Source of the DNA: Clostridia bacterium
GTDB taxonomy: Bacteria > Bacillota > Clostridia > Christensenellales > Aristaeellaceae
Reading direction: 5' to 3'
NCBI GenBank assembly: GCA_900769875.1
Contig: CAAGII010000056.1
Coordinates: 1 to 22,200 of the forward strand
Length of the DNA: 22,200 bases
The notes beneath the pieces were generated by a model. The model made no database searches. It saw nothing but the letters and a program-made list of their open reading frames with translations, and was not told the origin of the DNA. Of this stretch, positions 1 to 10,791 are shown in pieces. The stretch's first letter is position 1, and each line of letters starts with the position of its first letter. Made by a program: the position numbers and the translations under genes.

Positions 1-16
1 GGGCAGCTAGCTGCCC
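1..16. repeat. 16-bp perfect palindrome at the left edge
   Basis: GGGCAGCT followed directly by AGCTGCCC is a perfect inverted repeat with no loop. No T-tract follows on either strand within the window, so it is not a typical intrinsic terminator. The sequence left of it is missing, so its role is unknown. The rest of 17-137 holds no gene that I can support; it is more AT-rich and pyrimidine-rich than the neighbouring genes. Confidence 0.4.
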
Positions 17-137
17 ACCAAAGTCGCACTAACAACCGTCCTATGCGCCCTTTGAAGTGGCTTTCTCCTAAAGAAGTTCTTTCTTCCTTTCTTGTCCAAA
101 ATGATTGACAAACCTACACAATCCCAGCACCGGCAGC

Positions 138-173
138 AAAAAGCAGGGAGGCCACCAGCGGCCAACCCCTGCC
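138..173 (-). terminator. Intrinsic terminator of the hybrid histidine kinase gene
   Basis: Read on the minus strand, GCAGGG pairs with CCCTGC, with an inner GGCC/GGCC pairing, and the stem is followed by TTTTT. It begins about 14 bases after the kinase stop codon, the expected place for a rho-independent terminator. Confidence 0.75.
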
Positions 174-186
174 TTGCATGACGGGC

Positions 187-4452
<4,266 letters not shown>

Positions 4453-4599
4453 TCTGCACCTCTGCGTTGCCGAAAAAGACGATTCCGCCGCGTTCCTTTC
4501 CGTGTGCGGGAAAATTTTTTCCTCTCCGGCAATGATGAATCACCGATCCGCCCGGCAAAACCTGTTGATAACGTCCAAGACGATGAAATTCAGACCGGC

Positions 4600-4644
4600 A
4601 GCGGTTCCCCCCGCTGATGGTACGACTGCCATATGCAGTCCATC
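4600..4644 (-). promoter_or_regulatory. Two consecutive stem-loops at the 5' end of the kinase leader
   Basis: On the minus strand the transcript should begin near 4647. The first hairpin is GATGG-ACTGC, loop ATATG, GCAGT-(CGTA bulge)-CCATC (4644-4616). The second follows at once: AGCGG, loop GGGGAA, CCGCT (4615-4600). About 150 further bases separate them from the start codon. I could not match this to a riboswitch class that I know; no GEMM-type c-di-GMP core is visible. Confidence 0.45.
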
Positions 4645-4653
4645 TACCATACC

Positions 4654-4681
4654 ATTATACCAAAATTCGACACTTTTTCAA
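4654..4681 (-). promoter_or_regulatory. Sigma-A type promoter of the hybrid kinase gene
   Basis: Minus-strand TTGAAA (4681-4676), a 16-bp spacer and a consensus TATAAT (4659-4654). The predicted start of transcription near 4647 gives an unusually long leader of about 195 bases. Confidence 0.7.
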
Positions 4682-4762
4682 TCCAAACCGACAGAAAACA
4701 GCCCCATCGGCACGCGCCCGGCGTCATGCGGGCACGGTGCGTGTCTTCCTCGCGCGCACTGG

Positions 4763-4802
4763 AAAAAGGGCCGTGAAGAAGCCCTTCGGTTCTTCACGGC
4801 CC
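4763..4802 (-). terminator. Strong intrinsic terminator after the SLH-protein gene
   Basis: A perfect 13-bp stem (GGGCCGTGAAGAA with TTCTTCACGGCCC, arms at 4790-4802 and 4768-4780) is followed on the minus strand by TTTTT. It starts 12 bases after the stop codon. Confidence 0.9.
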
Positions 4803-4814
4803 GGGAAAGCCTGA

Positions 4815-5513
4815 TCAGAGCAGATTCGCAAGCATGCGCGCATACTCGGCGCGCGTCATGGGCGCGGCGGGAGCAAGCAGGCCGTCCGCGGTGGGGGCAA
4901 TCAGCTCATTGGCGAGCATCCATGCCCACACGCTCTCCAGACCCTCGCCCACCTCGGAAGCGTCGGCATATTCGCCAAGAGGCAGCTCCTCCACCTCCAT
5001 GCCCATGGCCATGCAGAAGTACGCGCCGTACAGCATGGCCTCCTCGCGCGTAAGCGCGGTATCTGCGGGAGCGTCGTGAATGATCTCATAATACACGAGG
5101 AACTCGATGGCTTGCTCCGCGTCGGGCGTGCCGCCGACAGCCATGTACAGCGGCATGGCAAATTCACCCAGCGTCAGCGTGCGCTCCGGGAGGAAGGCGC
5201 CATCCTCGGCGGTCATGTAGCCGGCCTCGAACACGGTGCGAATTGCGGCGTAGCAGGGATGCGTTTCATCCACGTCGGTCAGCGCGACCTGAGAAGCGTC
5301 CACCGAGCCGAAGGGGTTGAAGGTCGCGGCATACAACGCGGCATTCGCGTTGATAACGGAGGCCGGAGCCACCGTGCCATACATGCCGTTGGTCATCAGC
5401 TTTGAAAGCACCGCTGCGTATTCGGGCAGGCGCTCCACCGTCACACACTTGAGCGCGCGCAGATTCTCCAGCTTTTCCTCCTTCGGGTGACCGTTCAGCA
5501 GATCGCTCAGCAC
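4815..5513 (-). CDS. SLH-repeat-like protein without a signal peptide
   Basis: The 232-residue product carries three repeats resembling S-layer homology (SLH) modules: residues about 78-127 (TDVDETHPCYAAI, then EDGAFLPERTLTLGEFA), a weaker one at 135-170, and 183-232 (YADASEVGEGLESVWAWML, ending MTRAEYARMLANLL). SLH modules normally bind cell-wall polymers in exported proteins, yet no signal peptide or membrane segment precedes them here. The start is GTG at 5513, the only start soon after an in-frame stop; GGTGAG lies a few bases upstream. It begins 17 bases after the TipAS reading frame ends, so the two are probably co-transcribed. It may be an intracellular SLH-like protein or the remnant of an exported protein that lost its N-terminus. 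Family assignment is fairly sure; function is unknown. Confidence 0.8.
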   Translation of the reverse strand: MLSDLLNGHPKEEKLENLRALKCVTVERLPEYAAVLSKLMTNGMYGTVAPASVINANAALYAATFNPFGSVDASQVALTDVDETHPCYAAIRTVFEAGYMTAEDGAFLPERTLTLGEFAMPLYMAVGGTPDAEQAIEFLVYYEIIHDAPADTALTREEAMLYGAYFCMAMGMEVEELPLGEYADASEVGEGLESVWAWMLANELIAPTADGLLAPAAPMTRAEYARMLANLL

Positions 5514-5530
5514 CTGCGCTCACCGCCCGC

Positions 5531-5866
5531 TCAGCCCTTTTTCGCCGCGACCATGGCGCGGATTGCCCTGCAGGCAAACTCCGCCGTGCCCTCGCCGCCG
5601 ACCTTGTCGATGTTTGCGGTCATCTCACCGCCGCCCGCGTACATGTCGCCGAGGCAGCACAGGAGTTCATCGGAGCAGTGATAGAAATGCTCCGTGATAA
5701 ACCCCTGCAGCGTGCGCGCAAGCGCCACGGCCTCCCCGCTTTCGGGCGCTGCACGCTTCATCAGCGCGCCAAACTCCTCAAAGATGTGCATCATGTCCTG
5801 CGACAGCGCCTGATGGTCGGCCTCCGTGCGCGCGGCGTCCTTTTTCGCAAACTCCTGATATTCCAT
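5531..5866 (-). CDS. TipAS antibiotic-recognition half of the split regulator
   Basis: This 111-residue frame begins at an internal ATG (5866) that would be an ordinary Met in the full-length protein. It matches the TipAS domain: ADHQALSQDMMHIFEEFG, then FITEHFYHCSDELLCCLGDMY. I see no Shine-Dalgarno sequence before the ATG, so independent translation is doubtful. TipAS domains expressed alone do exist in nature, as in the TipAS form of Streptomyces TipA, so a separate ligand-binding product cannot be excluded. Confidence 0.65.
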   Translation of the reverse strand: MEYQEFAKKDAARTEADHQALSQDMMHIFEEFGALMKRAAPESGEAVALARTLQGFITEHFYHCSDELLCCLGDMYAGGGEMTANIDKVGGEGTAEFACRAIRAMVAAKKG

Positions 5867-6270
5867 TGTGTTGCCCAGGATTCGCGCGCCTGCCTTGCGT
5901 ACTCGTCAATCTTCCTTGTGTCAAAGGCTTCAAAGCTCATGGGTTTCACTCCAATCATTTTCATTCCACGGGCGAGGTCGATCAGGTTCTGCAGATGCTC
6001 GATGCGCATTTCCAGCAGGTGGATCTGCTGCTCCAGCGCCTTGCCGCGGTCAAAGCCCGGGCTGTCCAGGATCTGCCGGATATCCTTCAGGGAGAATTCC
6101 AGCTCCCGGAACAAAAGAATGCTCTGCAGCCGCTCCAGCGCCGCCTCATCATACAGGCGATAGCCCGCGTCCGTGACCTCCGTGGCCTTGAGAAGTCCAA
6201 TGGCGTCGTAATGATGAAGCGTGCGGACGCTCACCCCCGCAAGCGCGCTGACCTGATGAACCGTCATCAT
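5791..6270 (-). CDS. MerR-family DNA-binding half of the split regulator
   Basis: The 159-residue frame starts at ATG 6270 (a second ATG follows immediately), with GGGAGGT eight bases upstream. Residues 3-70 form the MerR winged helix: TVHQVSALAGVSVRTLHHYD, then AGYRLY. A dimerisation coiled coil follows at about 78-105 (LEQQIHLLEMRIEHLQNLI). Real homology ends at about residue 134 (RESW). The remaining residues (NIRSLRKRTPRARR and on) are an out-of-frame tail. As it stands the product could still dimerise and bind DNA but would lack ligand sensing. Confidence 0.8.
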   Translation of the reverse strand: MMTVHQVSALAGVSVRTLHHYDAIGLLKATEVTDAGYRLYDEAALERLQSILLFRELEFSLKDIRQILDSPGFDRGKALEQQIHLLEMRIEHLQNLIDLARGMKMIGVKPMSFEAFDTRKIDEYARQARESWATQWNIRSLRKRTPRARRPTIRRCRRT

Positions 6271-6301
6271 TCCGGTGTACCTCCCGCTCTGTGGTGAGGA
6301 C

Positions 6302-6332
6302 AGTATAGGGTATGACGTAACGAAAGAGTCAA
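6302..6332 (-). promoter_or_regulatory. MerR-type promoter with 19-bp spacer before the regulator gene
   Basis: Minus-strand TTGACT (6332-6327) and TATACT (6307-6302) are separated by 19 bp. This overlong spacer is the hallmark of promoters that MerR-family activators twist into an active form. ACGT, a small palindrome, sits at the centre of the spacer, as an operator would, but the wider dyad is poor. Autoregulation by the adjacent MerR-TipAS protein is the likely reading. Confidence 0.65.
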
Positions 6333-6348
6333 GGGGTTTTCATCAGAA

Positions 6349-6383
6349 AATTGCCGGTATGCGAGAATGTTTCGCATACCGGC
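6349..6383 (-). terminator. Intrinsic terminator of the YibE/F gene
   Basis: A perfect 12-bp stem (GCCGGTATGCGA with TCGCATACCGGC, arms 6372-6383 and 6353-6364) is followed on the minus strand by AATTTTC. It begins 11 bases after the YibE/F stop codon. Its arm is nearly the same as that of the dnaJ terminator at 10744-10780. Confidence 0.8.
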
Positions 6384-6394
6384 GATCATGGAGC

Positions 6395-7555
6395 TCAGTG
6401 CGCCCGTGAAGCGCCCCGCACGCCCGGCTCATCCAAGGCCGCCCTGCGCCGGGTATAGGCCACGGAGGCCACCAGCGCCGTCAGGGGCGCGGCCGCCACA
6501 AGCCCAAAGCTGCCGACCAGCGTGTTCAGCAGCTGGCTGGCGACATATTTCAGATTCAGCACATCAGTCACGGGCGTGCCCTGTCCGACGAAATACATGA
6601 GCATGGACAGGTAATTGCCGGAGTATGCCAGCATCAGCGTGGTCGTCATGGTGCCCAGCACGCTTCGACCCACCGCAAGGCCGGACTTCATCAGCGCGAT
6701 GCGGCTGATCTCCGGCTTATGGTAGTGGATTTCCTCCAGCGATACGGTCACGTCCATGCTCAAATCCATCAGCGCGCCGGAGTTGGCCAGAAACATCATG
6801 CCGATATACAGCCCGCGGGTGTCCACACGCATCGCGGACTGGGACAGAAGCGGCACCACATAGGGCAGATCGCCTCCGTCCAGCTTCAGCACCCATGTGA
6901 GCAGCACGGAGGCCGCGCAGGTGACGAGCGTTCCCGCCAGCGAGCCCAGCACCGCCACGAGGCAGCGCCTGGTCAGTCCCGCTACCAGCAGGTCAATGAT
7001 GACGGTCAGCACCACCACCGTCACGCAAGCCGCCGCAATGGGATTCACCCCCTTCAGGAGCAGCGGAATCAGCAGCTTCCAGACAATCACCGCGCTGGCG
7101 GCCAGCGATACCATCGCGCCGCTGCCAACCACACCGCCAAAGACGATGAGCGCAAGCGCCAGCATGGCCACCACCGACAGCTCCGTATCCAGCCGGTAGT
7201 GGTCGATGAGCGTCACGGCCAGCTGACCGTTCCGCTCCTGGAGCATGGCCCATGCCGTATCTCCTGGTGCGAACAGCTTGTCCTTGTCCAGCGCGGAGTT
7301 GAGATAGTTGTAGGAGGTCGTCTGCTGCCCCCGGCAGGCGCCGTCCAGCACCGTGACGGTGCAGGGCTGCACGCCGTTGTAGGTCATACCCACCGCGTCC
7401 AGCATGCTGTTGTCCACCTCGTCGATGCGCACACGCGCTCTGGGAAAGGCGCTGGTCGCGTTGGGATAGGGCTCCGGAAGCAGGCACAGCAGCCCGCATA
7501 GCACCAGCATGACGCCGCAGAGAATCCAGCTTTGCCGGCGTGTCGTTTTCATCAT
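6395..7555 (-). CDS. YibE/F family integral membrane protein
   Basis: The 386-residue protein has an N-terminal membrane segment (about 9-27), an extracytoplasmic region (about 28-125) and then several hydrophobic helices (about 125-145, 147-167, 172-193, 198-222, 248-262, 290-312 and 340-366). The block GMMFLANSGALMDLSMDV (252-269), followed by EEIH, is characteristic of the YibE/F family, whose biochemical role is not established. The start is ATG 7555 or the adjacent ATG 7552; AGGAG lies nine bases before the first. It is last in the phosphatase operon, 60 bases behind the alkaline phosphatase gene, but a strong hairpin sits in that gap, so it is probably expressed at a lower level by read-through. 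Family assignment is confident; a role in phosphate physiology is only inferred from the neighbours. Confidence 0.9.
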   Translation of the reverse strand: MMKTTRRQSWILCGVMLVLCGLLCLLPEPYPNATSAFPRARVRIDEVDNSMLDAVGMTYNGVQPCTVTVLDGACRGQQTTSYNYLNSALDKDKLFAPGDTAWAMLQERNGQLAVTLIDHYRLDTELSVVAMLALALIVFGGVVGSGAMVSLAASAVIVWKLLIPLLLKGVNPIAAACVTVVVLTVIIDLLVAGLTRRCLVAVLGSLAGTLVTCAASVLLTWVLKLDGGDLPYVVPLLSQSAMRVDTRGLYIGMMFLANSGALMDLSMDVTVSLEEIHYHKPEISRIALMKSGLAVGRSVLGTMTTTLMLAYSGNYLSMLMYFVGQGTPVTDVLNLKYVASQLLNTLVGSFGLVAAAPLTALVASVAYTRRRAALDEPGVRGASRAH

Positions 7556-7572
7556 ATCGAGCCACTCCTGTC

Positions 7573-7600
7573 AAAAGGCCGCCCGGTCTGCCGGGCGGCC
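7573..7600 (-). terminator. Terminator or attenuating hairpin between alkaline phosphatase and YibE/F genes
   Basis: A perfect 10-bp GC-rich stem (GGCCGCCCGG with CCGGGCGGCC, loop of four) is followed on the minus strand by TTTTGACAGG. It lies 15 bases after the phosphatase stop and only 17 bases before the YibE/F start, with no room for a separate promoter. It probably lets part of the transcripts through. Confidence 0.75.
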
Positions 7601-7615
7601 CTGATGGCGACGGGC

Positions 7616-9085
7616 TTACTTGCTCAGCCCCATCACGTCCATGGTACGCAGGAAGATGTCCGTGTTGTCATACAGACCGGAGAAGCGTTCCGCGCCCACG
7701 CCCATGGCATACACCGGAATCTGCAGCCCGGTATGCGCGTAGGAGGTGTAGCTCAGGCCCGCCTTGTTGTTCATCACATGGCTCACCGCCATGGAGAAGG
7801 GCTCGTAGCCGCCATAGAGCAGCTTCTCCTGCACGCCGATCTCGCGCTCTGCGGCGGGCTTCATGCTCAGCTCCCAGGCAGCACGCAGGCTGTCCACTTC
7901 CTCTGCGGTCAGGGAAAGCTCGTCGCCCTCTGCCATGGTCAGGCCGTAGTACTTCTCGACCTCGGCCATGCTCTCCTCAAAGGAAGCCTGCTTGTCGCGC
8001 AGCTGGGCGATCACGCCGTCAAAATCGGTGAAGGAGATGGTCTGCCGGGTCAGGTAGGTGAAGTGCGTGTCATACGCCGTGGTCGCGAAGCCGATGGTCA
8101 TGCCGCCCGTTTCGTGGTCGGCGGTGACGATGATGAGCGTCTCGTCCGGATGCTGGGCAGCGAAGTCCACCGCCACCTGCACCGCGTCGCTCAGCGCCAG
8201 CGTTTCATGGATGGAGGTCGCCGCGTCGTTGGCATGGCCGGACCAGTCGATCTTGCCGCCCTCGCACATCATGAAGAAGCCGTTCTCATTGTCCAGCACG
8301 CGGATACCAGCCTCGACAAAGTCCGCAAGGGACAGAATCTCCTCGCCCTCGGCAGTCAGACGCTCGCGGTCAATCTCATAGTGAATCGCCTTGGAGTCCT
8401 GCAGCACAGGGTTGATCGCCAGCACCCGTCCGGAATCCGCGGTCAGAGCCAGCACCTCTTCCCTGCTTTCGGTGCAGGTCCAGCCATTGCTCTGCGCCAG
8501 CTCCATGATATCGGTCTGATCCTTGTTCGCGCCGGTGGGCTTTTTGAAGCCGCCGCCCGCCAGATAATCCAGCGTGGAGCCGGTGATGCCCTGCACCGCG
8601 ATCTCGTAATAGTCATTGCGGCTGGGCTGCTTGGCGTAATACGCCGCCGGGGTGGCGTGGTCGACGGACACGGAGGAGATCACGCCGATCTTCTTTCCGG
8701 CCTCCTTCGCGTACTCGGTGATGAGCTTGAAGGGCGTGGTCAGCGTCACATCATAGTTGATGACGCCCGAGAGCGTCTTTTCGCCGGAGGCCATCGAGGT
8801 GGCGGTGGAGGCGGAGTCCGGGCAGAAGGAGGAGGCGTCGTAGGTCGTCACCATGCCCAGGCTGGGGAAGCGGGTGAAGCTGAGATCGGCAGGCACCGGG
8901 AAGGCAGAATCAGGGTTTTCAATCGAGCCGAGATAGTACTGCGTCGCGGTGACCTGCGGATTGCCCATGCCGTCGCCGATGAACATGAACACATACTTCG
9001 GTGCGGCGGCGTCCTCCGCCATGGCGTCGGGCAGGCAGGAGAGCAGAAGCATCAGAGCACACAGGGTTGCAAGGAAACGCTTCAT
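7616..9085 (-). CDS. phoA: Secreted PhoA-type alkaline phosphatase
   Basis: It hydrolyses phosphomonoesters outside the membrane using two zinc ions and one magnesium. Counting from Met at 9085 (489 residues), I see a signal peptide with cleavage likely after AMA (residue 23); LLSC at 14-17 is a weak lipobox alternative. Catalytic residues are all present: Asp38 (FIGDGMG), nucleophile Ser91 (PDSAS), HATP at 143-146, Glu275 (CEGGKIDW), Asp280 and His284 (DWSGH), Asp323-His324 (TADHETGG) and His451 (YAHTG). His143 and Trp281 replace the E. coli Asp153 and Lys328, a common variation outside Enterobacteria. Two upstream ATGs (9094, 9097) are in frame, but AAAGG abuts them, so 9085 is preferred. 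It follows the metallophosphoesterase gene by 30 bases and is probably co-transcribed under phosphate control. Confidence 0.93.
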   Translation of the reverse strand: MKRFLATLCALMLLLSCLPDAMAEDAAAPKYVFMFIGDGMGNPQVTATQYYLGSIENPDSAFPVPADLSFTRFPSLGMVTTYDASSFCPDSASTATSMASGEKTLSGVINYDVTLTTPFKLITEYAKEAGKKIGVISSVSVDHATPAAYYAKQPSRNDYYEIAVQGITGSTLDYLAGGGFKKPTGANKDQTDIMELAQSNGWTCTESREEVLALTADSGRVLAINPVLQDSKAIHYEIDRERLTAEGEEILSLADFVEAGIRVLDNENGFFMMCEGGKIDWSGHANDAATSIHETLALSDAVQVAVDFAAQHPDETLIIVTADHETGGMTIGFATTAYDTHFTYLTRQTISFTDFDGVIAQLRDKQASFEESMAEVEKYYGLTMAEGDELSLTAEEVDSLRAAWELSMKPAAEREIGVQEKLLYGGYEPFSMAVSHVMNNKAGLSYTSYAHTGLQIPVYAMGVGAERFSGLYDNTDIFLRTMDVMGLSK

Positions 9086-9115
9086 TGGAGTCATCATCCT
9101 TTCTTGTTCTTGGGA

Positions 9116-10579
9116 TTACTGCGCAATGGTGAAGGTGTCAAACACTCTGCCGATGGCACCGATGCCATTGTCCTCCACACTGGCTTGCACGCCCTTGGCG
9201 GTCACACCATCAGCGCCGACATGCACCAGCAGAATGGAGCGGAAGCTGTTTTCCTCAAAGACGGGCTGATTGCCGGAGGGATGATACGGGTCAGCTTCGC
9301 CGCGGTAATTGTTGCCGATGCTGGCCGCCTCAATGTAATTGACGCCATTGATCAGGTAACGCTCGTAGACATGGCTGTGGCCAAAGTTCACAGCGTCCAC
9401 GCCATACTTCTCATACATGGGCCGCAGCACGTCCCAGCAGTAATCGCCATCGGGATAAATCGCTCGCGTGGGATCCTCAGGATCAGCGATCGCAGTGGAA
9501 ACGGGATAGTATCCATCATCGCCACGGTTGAGCATGTGCCAGTGCATCAGCACCCACTTGTACTTGGCGTCCGAAGTGGCAAGATCATTCTCCAGCCACC
9601 GCACCTGAGCGCTTTCGGGAGAAATATCATCCTTGGTGATCCAGCCGGGGAACTCAAAGCCATTCCAGCTCTGCCAACGGGATACGCTGATGGAGGAGAT
9701 ATGGAGATCGCCATAATCCACGCTGTACCAGCGCTTGCCGCCAACACCGTATTCCTGCTCGGGGTAGAGCGGCCGGAACAGCTGCATGTAGACCTTCCAT
9801 GACCAGTTGTCATCCGCCACTGCCATTTCCTTGTCAGTAAAGACGCGCTGGTCGTCCGCCTCGTGGTTGCCCGGGCAATAGAAGATGGGCATGTACTGCA
9901 TCAGATGGCAATCGTCATCCGTCTGCTGCAGGCAGGCAAAGAAGCTGCGATCCGCCTCGCCGGGCGCCTGATAGCAACCTTCCACGTCAAACCATTCGCC
10001 GGCTTTCCATGGCGTATTGGAGAGGTCGCCCGCGAAGAGAATGAAATCCTTGTCCTGCTGGCCGAGGAATTTCACCGTTTCCTTCGTCTTTACCTTGAGC
10101 TGCATGTCGCTCAGCAGCGCGAAATCAAATTCCTCGCCCTGCTTTGGCGCAGTCTTGAAGAAATAGGTGTTGCCCGGATACTCAGTCCCGTTATTCACGG
10201 TGGTCACGCGATAGTAGATCACGCTTCCAGGCTTAAGACCCTCCAGCTTCGCGATGAGCTGATAGGCTTCAAGCTCCGGGTTGTTTTCGGGAATGGGATC
10301 ATAGCCCTCCGGCGTAGCAGAGCGGCGCAGACCCACAAGCGGATAAAGCGTCGCATCCACGCGATTCCCCAGCTCAGCCGTCGTGCCGTATTCCACATAT
10401 CCCTCACAGGCTTCCTTCGTAATCCACAGGATGTTCATTTCTGTGGAGGGCTCAAGCGTCACCATGTAAGGATCCGTGTACACAGGCGAAGCAGCAACGT
10501 CTGCCTCCGCCAGTGACGCAGCACCGGACAGCGCCATCAGCGCGACCAGTGCCAGGAGTATGCCCAGCATTCGTTTCAT
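9116..10579 (-). CDS. Secreted purple-acid-phosphatase-like metallophosphoesterase
   Basis: The 487-residue product has a signal peptide (MKRMLGILLALVAL and on, cleavage likely after ASLA, residue 24). A fibronectin-III-like purple acid phosphatase N-terminal domain covers about 35-143 (LEGLKPGSVIYYRV is typical). A calcineurin-like catalytic domain follows, with metal ligands Asp158 (SDMQ), Asp185 (FAGDLSN), Asn238-His239 (PGNHE), His346 (MHWH), and His401 and His403 (NFGHSHVYER). Gln160 stands where many relatives have His. It should hydrolyse phosphoesters outside the cell; the substrate cannot be read from sequence. TGGAGG six bases before the ATG fixes the start. It is the first gene of the phosphatase operon, downstream of a PHO-box-like array. 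By eye its third codon positions are less GC-rich than those of its neighbours. Confidence 0.9.
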   Translation of the reverse strand: MKRMLGILLALVALMALSGAASLAEADVAASPVYTDPYMVTLEPSTEMNILWITKEACEGYVEYGTTAELGNRVDATLYPLVGLRRSATPEGYDPIPENNPELEAYQLIAKLEGLKPGSVIYYRVTTVNNGTEYPGNTYFFKTAPKQGEEFDFALLSDMQLKVKTKETVKFLGQQDKDFILFAGDLSNTPWKAGEWFDVEGCYQAPGEADRSFFACLQQTDDDCHLMQYMPIFYCPGNHEADDQRVFTDKEMAVADDNWSWKVYMQLFRPLYPEQEYGVGGKRWYSVDYGDLHISSISVSRWQSWNGFEFPGWITKDDISPESAQVRWLENDLATSDAKYKWVLMHWHMLNRGDDGYYPVSTAIADPEDPTRAIYPDGDYCWDVLRPMYEKYGVDAVNFGHSHVYERYLINGVNYIEAASIGNNYRGEADPYHPSGNQPVFEENSFRSILLVHVGADGVTAKGVQASVEDNGIGAIGRVFDTFTIAQ

Positions 10580-10632
10580 TGGTCTACCTCCATTTGATGT
10601 ATGCCCCGAATGGAGCTTCAGGGTACGCTTGG

Positions 10633-10698
10633 ATCATAGCATGCCAATGTAAAGCCTCCAGACAACAGCAGATCAAATGTTGGTAAAGCTTTGCTAAA
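10633..10698 (-). promoter_or_regulatory. Putative PhoP (PHO-box-like) array and -10 element of the phosphatase operon
   Basis: On the minus strand T-rich hexamers recur at 11-12 bp: TTTAGC (10698), TTTACC (10687), TTGATC (10676), TTGTCT (10665) and TTTACA (10653). A -10-like TATGAT follows at 10638-10633, nine bases after the last box, and no good -35 is present. Gram-positive PhoP sites are TTAACA-like hexamers repeated at 11 bp upstream of the -10 of phosphatase genes, so the geometry fits. The hexamers are degenerate, so this is an inference strengthened by the genes downstream. Confidence 0.5.
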
Positions 10699-10743
10699 GC
10701 AAATCACACAAAGCACGGCAGGGCGCGCATCGAAAACGGCGCA

Positions 10744-10780
10744 CAAAAAAACCGGTATGCGCGCTCTTTCGCATACCGGC
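10744..10780 (-). terminator. Intrinsic terminator of the hrcA-grpE-dnaK-dnaJ operon
   Basis: A 10-bp perfect stem (CCGGTATGCG with CGCATACCGG, arms 10770-10779 and 10752-10761) is followed on the minus strand by a run of seven T. It lies 12 bases after the dnaJ stop codon. Confidence 0.9.
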
Positions 10781-10791
10781 GTTCAAACGGA

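Larger units (their letters stand above)
4453..4814. other. 362-bp intergenic region between the kinase and the SLH-protein gene
   Basis: I see no gene here. It contains, on the minus strand, the kinase promoter (4654-4681), a leader of about 195 bases with two hairpins near its 5' end, and, at the other side, the terminator of the SLH-protein unit (4763-4802). The stretch 4682-4762 has no recognisable signal. Confidence 0.6.
5531..6270 (-). pseudogene. MerR-family regulator with TipAS ligand-binding domain, split by a frameshift
   Basis: Two adjoining minus-strand reading frames together make one TipAL-like regulator of about 247 residues, the usual size for the family. The MerR half stays homologous through ESW and then runs into unrelated Arg-rich residues. 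The TipAS half continues in another frame as GNTMEYQEFAKK. Adding one base to the GGG run at 5874-5876 would restore ESWGNTMEYQEF, which is what family members have at the end of the linker. Proteins of this kind bind hydrophobic or peptide antibiotics through TipAS and activate promoters with a 19-bp spacer. Either the gene is inactivated or the base was lost in sequencing or assembly. The promoter, start and terminator of the unit all look intact, which favours a recent or artefactual lesion. Confidence 0.75.

Noticed and set aside
4600..4648. c-di-GMP riboswitch before the hybrid kinase
   Set aside because: The conserved GEMM core elements are not visible; only two simple stem-loops are.
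5870..5880. Programmed ribosomal frameshift in the MerR-TipAS gene
   Set aside because: The site is only a three-G run with no clear slippery heptamer or stimulatory structure; a deletion or sequence error is simpler.
7532..9802. 756-residue plus-strand frame opposite the phosphatase genes
   Set aside because: It spans three well-supported minus-strand gene regions and has no ribosome-binding site or domain of its own.
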